Shown: one piece after another, positions 7,321 through 13,731 of the stretch
How the letters are laid out: each line of letters starts with the position of its first letter
Numbering within the stretch: the first letter of the stretch is position 1
NCBI GenBank assembly: GCA_964431685.1
Contig: CAYSLA010000087.1
Span: 1 to 13,805, forward strand
From: CAYSLA01 sp964431685
GTDB lineage: Bacteria > Armatimonadota > UBA5829
Reading direction: 5' to 3'
DNA: 13,805 nt
Translations under genes and position numbers: made by a program
Notes under the pieces: model-generated
Told to the model about the DNA's origin: nothing
The model's database searches: none
The model's input: only the letters and a program-made list of their open reading frames with translations

Positions 7321-8664
7321 CTATCCCATCGCCTTTCGCACCGCGTCCGCGATGTCGCCAACCAGTTCATCGAGTTCGTCCTGGTCAGGCCCCTCAGCCA
7401 TAACTCTGATGAGACTCTCTGTGCCCGACGGCCGCACCACTACTCGGCCGCGTCCGGCAAGCCTGGTCTCGGCGCACCGGATGGCCTGGGCTATGGCGGG
7501 ATTTGCATCCCAGCCGTCCTTTCGTTCGACGCGTACGTTCACCAGGAGTTGCGGATACTCCTCCATCTGGGCGGCCAACTCGGACAGTCTGCTTCCCGTG
7601 GCGAGCATTATTGCCATCATCTGCAGTGCCGTGACCATCCCATCGCCGGTGGTAGTATGTCTCGAGAGAATTATGTGACCGGACTTCTCTCCCCCCACAA
7701 CAGCGCCGGTGCGTCGCATTTCCTCCGCCACGTATCTGTCGCCTACCGGTGTTCTCACGAGTTTGAGGTTGGCTTTTGCGATGGCAATCTCAAGACCGAC
7801 GTTGCTCATCACCGTGCCGCATACGGTGTTCTCGGGTAGTCCGCCGTTCCGGGCGTGGAACAGCCCATATATCGCCATTATGTGGTCGCCATCAACAATC
7901 TCACCACGCTCATCGGCGAGGATGACCCGATCTGCGTCTCCATCGAACGCAAGCCCGATGTCAGCCCCAACCTCGCGCACTCTCTGCGCCATCCCGGACG
8001 GGTGCAGTGACCCGCAGTCCACGTTGATGTTCAGACCGTCCGGTGAACAGTTCATAAGAGTGGTTTTTGCACCAAGCTCATCAAACACCCGGGGCGCGAG
8101 CTCGCTGGCGGCTCCGTTGGAGCAGTCTATCACCACTTTGAGCCCTGCGAGGGGCTGGGAGATGGAACGCTTTACGTGGTCGGCATACTCCCAGGCAAGC
8201 TCTCGCCGCTTGAGTATCCGTCCGACATCCGCGCCCTGTGGCCGGGGAAAGCTGTCGAAATCATCAATCTGCTTTTCTATCAGGCCTTCGAGCTCGTCGG
8301 CCAGCTTGTAGCCGTCCGGCCCAAAGAACTTAATGCCGTTGTCCGGCATCGGGTTATGGCTGGCAGACACCATTGCACCCGCTGCGGCGAAGTTGGCTCT
8401 GGTCAGGTAGGCCACGCCGGGGGTTGGAATCATCCCTGCGAGCATCGCGGTTACACCCTGGGAGCACATGCCCGCGGAAAGTGCGCTCTCCAGGATGTCT
8501 CCTGAGATTCGCGAATCAATCCCGATTACTACCCGGGCGTTTTCCTTGCGCTCAATGATAAGATGCGCTGCGGTGGTGCCAAGCTTCAGGGCCAGAAATG
8601 GTGATAGCTGGGCATTCGCGAGCCCGCGCACCCCGTCAGTTCCGAACAACTTCGCCAAGCTCAT
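7321..8664 (-). CDS. glmM: Phosphoglucosamine mutase
   Basis: Cytoplasmic enzyme converting glucosamine-6-phosphate to glucosamine-1-phosphate, which GlmU turns into UDP-GlcNAc for peptidoglycan and other glycans. The 447-residue protein has all four phosphohexomutase signatures: LFGTDGVRG (6-14); the phosphoserine loop MVSASHNP with catalytic Ser102; the Mg2+ loop DGDADR (241-246); the sugar loop GEKSGH (325-330); and the phosphate-binding RPSGTE (411-416). Length is normal. The ATG at 8664 has AAGGAGG only 2 nt upstream, whereas TTG at 8658 has it 8 nt upstream and gives MAKLFGTDGVRG, closer to the usual N-terminus; the true start may be 8658. It follows cdaR across a 74-bp gap holding a long hairpin. 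In Firmicutes GlmM binds and inhibits CdaA, which fits this operon. Confidence 0.97.
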   Translation of the reverse strand: MSLAKLFGTDGVRGLANAQLSPFLALKLGTTAAHLIIERKENARVVIGIDSRISGDILESALSAGMCSQGVTAMLAGMIPTPGVAYLTRANFAAAGAMVSASHNPMPDNGIKFFGPDGYKLADELEGLIEKQIDDFDSFPRPQGADVGRILKRRELAWEYADHVKRSISQPLAGLKVVIDCSNGAASELAPRVFDELGAKTTLMNCSPDGLNINVDCGSLHPSGMAQRVREVGADIGLAFDGDADRVILADERGEIVDGDHIMAIYGLFHARNGGLPENTVCGTVMSNVGLEIAIAKANLKLVRTPVGDRYVAEEMRRTGAVVGGEKSGHIILSRHTTTGDGMVTALQMMAIMLATGSRLSELAAQMEEYPQLLVNVRVERKDGWDANPAIAQAIRCAETRLAGRGRVVVRPSGTESLIRVMAEGPDQDELDELVGDIADAVRKAMG

Positions 8665-8688
8665 TGCCTCCTTGAGATACTCTCGACC

Positions 8689-8730
8689 ACACCTCCCCCT
8701 AACCCCCTCCGAAACGGAGGGGGGAGGTGT
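8689..8730. repeat. REP-like palindromic repeat in the cdaR-glmM gap
   Basis: A 42-nt imperfect palindrome. An outer stem pairs ACACCTCCCC (8689-8698) with GGGGAGGTGT (8721-8730). An inner stem pairs CCTCCG (8706-8711) with CGGAGG (8715-8720). The left arm carries a 7-nt bulge (8699-8705) and the loop is AAA. There is no T-tract on either strand, so it is not a classical terminator. Elements of the type CCTCCCCCTAACCCCCTCC are familiar as high-copy intergenic repeats in many bacterial genomes; a genome-wide copy count is needed to confirm it here. In the transcript it would fold stably between cdaR and glmM. Confidence 0.75.
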
Positions 8731-8738
8731 TCCGCTTC

Positions 8739-9689
8739 CTACTGCTCATCCGTTTCATCTGCGCGGATGATTACCGTCACGCGCGCCCGTCTAACCTCAG
8801 GTCTGGCTGACAACCCTCTGGGAATGCGAATAGCCACGTCTCTCGTGACAGTGGTTGTGGATTCCCTGACGCTTACCGGTTCAGTCGTGACTGTGCTGAC
8901 TTGCGCCAGGTCTTCCGGTTTGCCCTGCAACGTAATGGACTCAGGCTTGACCGATACGGAAATCACCTTTGTCGGGAACTTGGGAGCGTCAACGACGTTA
9001 GCGCTCACTACAACCAGCTTTGATGCCGGCACGGGGATCAAGGCAATGTCGAGTCTGGTCTTCGGCGGGTCGAGAACAACGCCAAACACCTGGCTGCCCG
9101 CGGAGTCCATTGGGATAACCTCATAGTCGCCGGATACCGAGGCGCCGTCAGGCTTGACTCCTGCGGCTACTACCAGCCGCTGCACCCGGGCAACTGACGT
9201 GGCTGGGCCAGATACCGAGACGCTTGCGGGAGTAAGAGCTGGGTTGCCAAACTTGAAGCCCAGTGGGGGAGCGGTGGTCAGCTTGAGTTCAACGGGCATA
9301 CGTTTGCCGCGCACGGGCTCAAGGTGAACGGTGACGACCTTTGGCGACACCGTGATCTGCGCATCCCGCGCCAGAACATCGGAGATGCGTGCACGCACCG
9401 ATGCCTGGATGTCGTGTGGTCCCACATCGCCCCGCACGCTCGACAGATCTACCCACACCTGGGCGTCTTCGGGTCGAACCGAATCCACCACGCTCTTTAG
9501 ACCACGGACTGTGACTCGCGCGCCCCGAGTTCCGAGCTCTGCAATATAACCGCTCGACAGGTTGGCTATTTTGATAGGCACTTCTATAGTCTTCGCGGTG
9601 TGAGGATAGCGCTCCGAGTTCACGTAGAACCACAGCGCAACTGCACCCAGCAGGGCGATTAGTTTGTAAAGCCAGTTCTGTCTGATCAT
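8739..9689 (-). CDS. cdaR: CdaA regulatory protein CdaR (YbbR domains)
   Basis: Membrane-anchored partner of the diadenylate cyclase CdaA. The 316-residue protein starts with one transmembrane helix (about 8-23, WLYKLIALLGAVALWFYV) and then has about three extracytoplasmic YbbR-type beta repeats, roughly 35-122, 130-210 and 215-310, with recurring patterns ending in strands such as VTVHLEPVRGKR, LDIALIPV and ARVTVIIRAD. This architecture and length match CdaR of Firmicutes, which modulates CdaA activity. The ATG overlaps the cdaA stop by 4 bp (ATGA at 9686-9689), so the two are translationally coupled. The acidic tail ADETDEQ ends 74 bp before glmM. Confidence 0.93.
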   Translation of the reverse strand: MIRQNWLYKLIALLGAVALWFYVNSERYPHTAKTIEVPIKIANLSSGYIAELGTRGARVTVRGLKSVVDSVRPEDAQVWVDLSSVRGDVGPHDIQASVRARISDVLARDAQITVSPKVVTVHLEPVRGKRMPVELKLTTAPPLGFKFGNPALTPASVSVSGPATSVARVQRLVVAAGVKPDGASVSGDYEVIPMDSAGSQVFGVVLDPPKTRLDIALIPVPASKLVVVSANVVDAPKFPTKVISVSVKPESITLQGKPEDLAQVSTVTTEPVSVRESTTTVTRDVAIRIPRGLSARPEVRRARVTVIIRADETDEQ

Positions 9690-10555
9690 TTTCTTGTGAT
9701 ACGAGCCTTGCGGAGAGTACCGTTTACCTTCCTTGCCAGATCACTTTTTCGATGAGTACCGTCGGAATAACCCATAAGCAAATGGAGGCGTTTGCCGAGC
9801 GTCTCCTCGGTCAGACCGCGTATCAGACGGCCGTCCACTGCGAGAGAAATCGTTCCAGTCTCTTCGCTGACCACCACCGCAACTGCATCGCGAGTCTCTG
9901 AGACTCCCAGAGCAGCTTTGTGACGCGTATGAACCATCGCGCCCACATCGCTCTCGGTCAGAGGAAGCGTACATCCCGCGGCCAATATGTGGGCGCCTCG
10001 AACGATCGCGGCTCCGTCGTGTAGAGGATTCCCCGGGTAGAACAGCGAGCACAGCAGGTTCCGCGAGACCAGCGCGTCCATTGTCGTGCCCGTTGCGGCG
10101 ATGTCATCCAGGGCAGTGTCACGCTCAAGAACGATCAATGCTCCAATCTTGTTTGACGACATCCAGGCAGCGGCGTGCGCTACGCTCGGGATTACGTGGG
10201 CGTTCTCCTCCTTGGCAAGAGACGCCAGGCCACGTCCCCAACCCGTAACGCGCCCCATACTCTCCAGAGTATTGCGCAACTCCGGATAGAAGAGTATCAC
10301 CAACGCGACAGGGCCCAAAGGAAGAAATGATCGCAGAAGGTAGTTGAGCGTGTGCAGGCGCATCTTGTCGGTGACGTAAGCTAGCACCAGCAGGAGCGCG
10401 AGGCCGACAATTATCTGCCAGGCCCGCGTCCTCTTTGAGAGCATGATCAACCAGTAGATCGCCAGGGCGACTAAGAAGACGTCAAAAAAAGTTGACACAA
10501 CCGAGGTCCACCCGGTTACGCTTAGTTCGTTCAGCCAAGCCGATAGCACTTTCAA
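9686..10555 (-). CDS. cdaA: Diadenylate cyclase CdaA (c-di-AMP synthase)
   Basis: Makes the second messenger c-di-AMP from two ATP, at the inner face of the membrane. The 289-residue protein has three N-terminal helices (about 20-38, 47-62 and 77-93), the PELRNTLESMGR linker (91-102) and a DAC catalytic domain. That domain contains GALIVLERDTALDDI (138-152), NPLHDGAAIVRG (176-187) with the DGA metal motif at 180-182, and TRHKAALGVSE (210-220). The second catalytic motif is RHK here rather than the usual RHR. EETG (231-234) follows. The start is TTG at 10555 with only a weak G-rich Shine-Dalgarno; GTG at 10549 is an alternative, and the first ATG (about residue 38) would cut off a helix. It is first gene of a cdaA-cdaR-glmM-cupin-small-protein run, behind a strong promoter. 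c-di-AMP typically governs potassium and osmolyte balance and cell-wall homeostasis. Confidence 0.95.
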   Translation of the reverse strand: MKVLSAWLNELSVTGWTSVVSTFFDVFLVALAIYWLIMLSKRTRAWQIIVGLALLLVLAYVTDKMRLHTLNYLLRSFLPLGPVALVILFYPELRNTLESMGRVTGWGRGLASLAKEENAHVIPSVAHAAAWMSSNKIGALIVLERDTALDDIAATGTTMDALVSRNLLCSLFYPGNPLHDGAAIVRGAHILAAGCTLPLTESDVGAMVHTRHKAALGVSETRDAVAVVVSEETGTISLAVDGRLIRGLTEETLGKRLHLLMGYSDGTHRKSDLARKVNGTLRKARITRK

Positions 10556-10637
10556 TTTCGTCCGCCCGGCGGCCGGAGTGTATTGACTGGCTCAGTGGGA
10601 ATGAGAAGCCGTAGTATGCGGCGCCGCCTCGATTAAC

Positions 10638-10667
10638 AGTATATCATTCCCGCATACGGAGGGTCAA
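10638..10667 (-). promoter_or_regulatory. Strong sigma70-type promoter of the cdaA operon
   Basis: On the minus strand, TTGACC (complement of 10662-10667) lies 18 nt from TATACT (complement of 10638-10643). A TG one base before the -10 makes it an extended -10. The predicted start of transcription is near 10631, giving a leader of about 75 nt before the cdaA start. I see no riboswitch-like fold in that leader. Confidence 0.7.
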
Positions 10668-10683
10668 CAAGTAATAATGCACT

Positions 10684-10751
10684 ACGGGCCTCTGCCGTTG
10701 GCCCTGCGGCCTATGGGTTACAGCTCGTCGCGATACCCGGCCTCTGGGCCT
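10684..10751. repeat. Cluster of nested inverted repeats between divergent promoters
   Basis: Three adjacent GC-rich palindromes lie in the 252-bp divergent gap. GGGCC (10686-10690) pairs with GGCCC (10700-10704). GGCC-tat-GGGT (10708-10718) pairs with ACCC-GGCC (10735-10742). GGCC (10739-10742) pairs with GGCC (10747-10750) around TCTG. GGCCTCTG occurs twice (10687 and 10739). The whole lies upstream of both promoters, so it is not a terminator for either unit. It may be an intergenic repeat or a regulator-binding region. Confidence 0.4.
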
Positions 10752-10762
10752 GATTTCGCTAT

Positions 10763-10791
10763 TTCACATTTGCGCACTTTCGGTGTAGAAT
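10763..10791 (+). promoter_or_regulatory. Sigma70-type promoter for the sugar-transferase cluster
   Basis: TTCACA (10763-10768) is separated by 17 nt from TAGAAT (10786-10791). Transcription would start about 10 nt before the ATG at 10808, so the first gene would have a very short leader with only GGA (10796-10798) as a possible ribosome site. Confidence 0.5.
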
Positions 10792-10807
10792 AGACGGACT
10801 TGCTGAT

Positions 10808-11473
10808 ATGTTTATCAAACGACTGTTCGACATAATCTGCTCGGTTGTTGGTCTCGTTGTGCTCGCGCCCCTGATGCTGGTGGCGGCAATTGGGGTGCGC
10901 GTGAAGATGGGCTCACCTGTCTTGTTTCGGCAATCACGGCCCGGGTTGGCTGGCAAACCCTTCCAGATGTACAAGTTCCGGACGATGACAAACAGAAGCG
11001 ACGCGGCCGGCAAACTGCTGCCTGACTCTGAAAGACTCACAGCATTCGGGAGCTTCTTGCGTTCTACAAGCATAGACGAACTTCCCGAACTGATAAATGT
11101 TCTGAAAGGCGACATGAGCCTTGTTGGGCCCCGTCCACTACTCACGGAGTATCTTCCACTGTACTCAAAGCGTCAGGCTCGCAGACACGAAGTCAGACCT
11201 GGCATCACCGGTTGGGCACAGGTGAACGGGCGCAACAATCTGCCGTGGGAAGAGCGTCTTGAGATGGACGTCTGGTACGTTGACAACAGAACCTTCCTGA
11301 GGGATTTGATGATAATTGCGATGACAGTTGCCAAAGTGCTGATGCGCAAGGACGTTGCGCAAACCGGTGAGGCAACGGCGCGGCCATTTGAAGGAGACGT
11401 GTCATTTCGACCGCAGGGAGAAATCCACGATCCTGAGCTTGATTCAGGACCTCCCCGCGGAGCCGCTCCCTGA
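10808..11473 (+). CDS. PglC-like undecaprenyl-phosphate sugar-phosphate transferase
   Basis: Monotopic phosphoglycosyltransferase that transfers a sugar phosphate from a UDP-sugar to undecaprenyl phosphate, the committing step of repeat-unit assembly at the cytoplasmic membrane. It is the small form without the N-terminal helices of WbaP/WcaJ. Sequence landmarks: an N-terminal reentrant membrane helix (MFIKRLFDIICSVVGLVVLA then P21), KFRTM (56-60), the catalytic Asp-Glu dyad in SIDELPEL (D90, E91), GPRP (107-110), PGITGWAQVNGRN (131-143) and a DVWYVDN segment. The family usually ends soon after the FEGD-like motif (194-197). Here about 24 more residues (198-221) are encoded by a dispersed repeat that also provides the stop codon. 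First gene of the plus-strand cluster, followed after 39 bp by the acetyltransferase. The PglD and PglE neighbours suggest a di-acetamido sugar substrate; this is inference. Confidence 0.92.
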   Translation: MFIKRLFDIICSVVGLVVLAPLMLVAAIGVRVKMGSPVLFRQSRPGLAGKPFQMYKFRTMTNRSDAAGKLLPDSERLTAFGSFLRSTSIDELPELINVLKGDMSLVGPRPLLTEYLPLYSKRQARRHEVRPGITGWAQVNGRNNLPWEERLEMDVWYVDNRTFLRDLMIIAMTVAKVLMRKDVAQTGEATARPFEGDVSFRPQGEIHDPELDSGPPRGAAP

Positions 11474-11486
11474 GCGGAGTCGGAGG
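11399..11486. repeat. Dispersed intergenic-type repeat invading the 3' end of the sugar transferase gene
   Basis: The segment opens with GTCATTTCGACCGCAGGGAG (11401-11420) and GAAATCC, a form familiar from dispersed bacterial repeats of the type CATTTCGACC...GAGAAATC. It then holds hairpin TCCTGA (11431-11436)/TCAGGA (11444-11449) and hairpin CCGCTC (11463-11468)/GAGCGG (11472-11477), and ends with CCTGAGCGGAGTCGGAGG (11469-11486), related to the copy at 5259-5276. It supplies the last 24 or so sense codons and the TGA (11471-11473) of the upstream gene. The GGAGG used by the next gene (11496-11500) lies just past its end. Confidence 0.6.
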
Positions 11487-11512
11487 GAAGGCAGCGGAGG
11501 ATAACAACGGGA

Positions 11513-12124
11513 ATGAGTCAGCTATTTGTCTACGGCGGAGGCGGCCACGGCATCGTTGTCGCGGAGATTGCTGCTGCCCTGAACTATGGAATTGCGGGCT
11601 TCGTTGACGACGACCAGCAGAAGTGGGGTCTTGCCGCCGGGAGCTGGAGTATCATCGGCGGCCTTGACGCTATACCTCAAGGCGCATTGGTCGCTCTTGG
11701 CATCGGCAACAACTACGTAAGAGAGAGGCTGATCTCCAGATCCACAGACAAAGGCTGGCAGCTTGTTAGTCTGGTGCATCCGAGCGCCGTGATCTCACCA
11801 ACGGCGCAGTTGGGCGATGGAACTGTGGTCATGGCGCAGGCGGCGGTTAACGCGAGAGCGCGGACAGGGAGAGGATGCATTCTGAATACGGGATGCTCGG
11901 TCGATCACGACTGTGTGCTCGGTGACTGTGTTCACGTCGGCCCGGGAGCGCGTCTTGCCGGGGGAGTGCGAGTTGGCAGCAGGTCACTGGTGGGCATCGG
12001 GAGTTGCATTGTTCCCGACGTGACAGTTGGCCAGGGAGTAGTAATTGGCGCCGGAGCGGCGGTGGTGCGGGACATGCCCGACGAAGTGACCGCCGTTGGG
12101 GTGCCGGCCAGGCCGCGGGGCTGA
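11513..12124 (+). CDS. PglD/NeuD-like sugar O/N-acetyltransferase
   Basis: Cytoplasmic left-handed beta-helix acetyltransferase, probably acetylating the 4-amino group of a UDP-amino sugar with acetyl-CoA, as PglD does in bacillosamine synthesis. The 203-residue length fits. The N-terminal Rossmann-like domain has YGGGGHGIVVAEIA (7-20) and GFVDDD (29-34) for UDP-sugar binding. From about 90 the hexapeptide coils run (VHPSAVISPTAQLGDGTVVM onward). The catalytic histidine is likely His132 in SVDHDCVLGD (129-138), and the chain closes with GAAVVRDMP and GVPAR. The ATG at 11513 has GGAGG 12 nt upstream and GGGA directly upstream. It ends 2 nt before the acpS ATG. The alternative is the NeuD type, which O-acetylates sialic acid precursors; the PglC-like and DegT neighbours favour PglD. 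Confidence 0.9.
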   Translation: MSQLFVYGGGGHGIVVAEIAAALNYGIAGFVDDDQQKWGLAAGSWSIIGGLDAIPQGALVALGIGNNYVRERLISRSTDKGWQLVSLVHPSAVISPTAQLGDGTVVMAQAAVNARARTGRGCILNTGCSVDHDCVLGDCVHVGPGARLAGGVRVGSRSLVGIGSCIVPDVTVGQGVVIGAGAAVVRDMPDEVTAVGVPARPRG

Positions 12125-12126
12125 TT

Positions 12127-12474
12127 ATGCCATCAGTTGGGATTGACGTAGAACAGGTCTCCAAGATTGAGAGGGTTCTGGCCAGGAACAGCCGGTTTGC
12201 CCAGAAGTGTTTTTGCCCGGCCGAACGGGACTACTGCGACAGGATGAGGTCGCCGGTGAGACACTACGCCGCGCGATTCTGCGCGAAGGAAGCCTTTGCC
12301 AAAGCCATCGGTCAGCCTCTTCGTTGGCACGACGTTGAAGTGGTTAGATCGCAGACTGGCAAGCCCGGCATACTGGCTCGCGGGGCTGCGGCTGAGCTTC
12401 TCGCGGGACGAAATGTAGAGGTTTCGATATCGCACGGAGGCGACTATGCCGTCGCAGTGGTGATCATAGAGTAG
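12127..12474 (+). CDS. acpS: Holo-[acyl-carrier-protein] synthase
   Basis: Transfers 4'-phosphopantetheine from CoA to a serine of acyl carrier proteins. The 115-residue length matches the AcpS type (about 120). Motifs: VGIDVEQVSKIER (4-16) with Mg2+ ligand Asp7; RFCAKEAFAKAIG (50-62) with Glu55; NGKP-like TGKPGI (77-82); and SISHGGDYAVAVVI (100-113). A longer open frame begins at 12004 inside pglD, but homology starts at MPSVGIDV, so the ATG at 12127 is the right start, 2 nt after the pglD TGA. It has no clear Shine-Dalgarno, which fits translational coupling to pglD. AcpS is normally a housekeeping fatty-acid enzyme; its place between an acetyltransferase and an aminotransferase of sugar synthesis is unusual. 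No acyl carrier protein gene is in the window. Confidence 0.95.
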   Translation: MPSVGIDVEQVSKIERVLARNSRFAQKCFCPAERDYCDRMRSPVRHYAARFCAKEAFAKAIGQPLRWHDVEVVRSQTGKPGILARGAAAELLAGRNVEVSISHGGDYAVAVVIIE

Positions 12475-12519
12475 TTAGATCTCAGAGGGCGTTTGTTGCC
12501 CAACCCAACCAGGAGTATT

Positions 12520-13731
12520 ATGACCGGAACAGTTACATCAAATACCATACCCTCAACTACACCGACCGGCTCTCTGCCGCCCTGGCCGTTCTTCGCCGAG
12601 GATGAGATTGAAGCTGCTGCTGAGGCGCTTCGGTCCGGCAAAGCGAACTACTGGACAGGCAAGATATGCCGTCAGTTCGAGAATGCCTTTGCCACGGCCG
12701 TCGGTTGTGAATACGGCATAGCTCTGGCAAACGGGACTCTGGCGCTGGAACTTGCGCTCAAGATGCTTGGCGTAGGCGCGGGTGATGAGGTGGTCGTTAC
12801 TCCGAGGTCGTTCATCGCGTCTGCAAGCTGCGTGGTCACCTGTGGCGCCACACCGGTATTTGCTGACGTGGACCGCGTAAGTGGTAACATCACCGCAGAG
12901 ACCATAGAGAACGTCATATCTCCGCGCACAAAAGCGATCATTCCGGTGCATCTTGCCGGTAGACCGTGTGAGATGGACCCTATCATGGATCTGGCCAGCA
13001 AACACGGTCTGGTCGTAATCGAAGACTGCGCTCAGGCACACGGCGCTGTGTACAAGGGCCGCCCGTGCGGGTCCATCGGACACGCCGGCGCATGGTCTTT
13101 CTGTCAGGACAAGATTATGACCACCGGCGGCGAAGGCGGGTTGCTGACCACAAACGATGCCGACCTCTGGGAGCGATCGTGGTCGTACAAAGATCACGGC
13201 AAGGGCTACGAGATCAGTCATCTGACAGGACAGCCGCTCGGGTTCAAGTGGCTTCACGAATCATTTGGCACGAACTGGCGACTCACCGAGATGCAGGCTG
13301 CGATCGGCCTGGCCCAACTCTCCAAGCTCTCTTCCTGGGTGCAGAGACGGCGCGAGAACGCGGCTGTCCTTTCGGAAGCGTTTCAGAAGATCCCGGCAAT
13401 CCGGGTGCCTGACCAGCCTGAGCACATCTACAACTCATTCTACAAATACTATGTGTACGTTCGGCCTGAACTGCTCAAGGAAGGCTGGAGTCGAGATAGC
13501 TGTCTTGAAGATATCGCTGCTCAGGGCTACCCGGGACTCAGCGGCATCTGTCCCGAGATATACCTCGAAAAGGCGTTCGCGGAGGCCGGAATTGGTCCTT
13601 CCCAGCGACTGCCGGTGGCTCGCGAACTCGGCGAAACCTCGATGATGTTCCTTGTCCACCCCACGATCAGTCCCGAACAGGCCGGGCAGGTGGCGGAGGC
13701 CGTGATGAGAACAATGGAGAAAGCCAGTTAG
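12520..13731 (+). CDS. DegT/DnrJ/EryC1/StrS aminotransferase (PglE-like)
   Basis: PLP-dependent enzyme that aminates a nucleotide 4-keto-6-deoxysugar, usually with glutamate as donor, giving the amine acetylated by the neighbouring PglD-like enzyme. Landmarks (403-residue numbering from the ATG): NYWTGKICRQFENAFA (43-58), ALANGTLALELAL (68-80), FIASASCVV (98-106), EDCAQAHGA (168-176, Asp169 facing the PLP pyridine nitrogen), and SFCQDKIMTTGGEGG with the Schiff-base lysine at Lys198. A conserved NWRLTEMQAAIGLAQL segment follows. Starts at TTG 12493 are possible, but AGGAG (12511-12515) 4 nt before ATG 12520 favours the shorter form. It lies 45 bp after acpS. The matching UDP-GlcNAc 4,6-dehydratase is not present and may lie beyond the right edge. 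Confidence 0.93.
   Translation: MTGTVTSNTIPSTTPTGSLPPWPFFAEDEIEAAAEALRSGKANYWTGKICRQFENAFATAVGCEYGIALANGTLALELALKMLGVGAGDEVVVTPRSFIASASCVVTCGATPVFADVDRVSGNITAETIENVISPRTKAIIPVHLAGRPCEMDPIMDLASKHGLVVIEDCAQAHGAVYKGRPCGSIGHAGAWSFCQDKIMTTGGEGGLLTTNDADLWERSWSYKDHGKGYEISHLTGQPLGFKWLHESFGTNWRLTEMQAAIGLAQLSKLSSWVQRRRENAAVLSEAFQKIPAIRVPDQPEHIYNSFYKYYVYVRPELLKEGWSRDSCLEDIAAQGYPGLSGICPEIYLEKAFAEAGIGPSQRLPVARELGETSMMFLVHPTISPEQAGQVAEAVMRTMEKAS

Noticed and set aside
6946..7839. 297-residue plus-strand open frame
   Set aside because: It is antisense to the cupin and glmM genes, both with full family motifs. The translation is rich in His, Arg and Ser in the manner of a shadow frame.
7709..8311. 200-residue plus-strand open frame
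   Set aside because: Antisense to glmM; Ser/Arg/Pro-rich composition typical of the reverse of a GC-rich gene.
10556..10637. c-di-AMP (ydaO/yuaA) riboswitch in the cdaA leader
   Set aside because: The leader is about 75 nt, too short for that class, and shows none of its conserved elements.
12004..12126. Upstream extension of the acpS frame to 12004
   Set aside because: The extra 41 residues lie inside pglD in another frame, with low-complexity Arg/Gly/Ser-rich composition. AcpS homology begins at the ATG at 12127.
12553..13257. 234-residue minus-strand open frame
   Set aside because: It lies fully antisense to the aminotransferase, whose catalytic motifs are intact; there is no ribosome site or recognisable domain.
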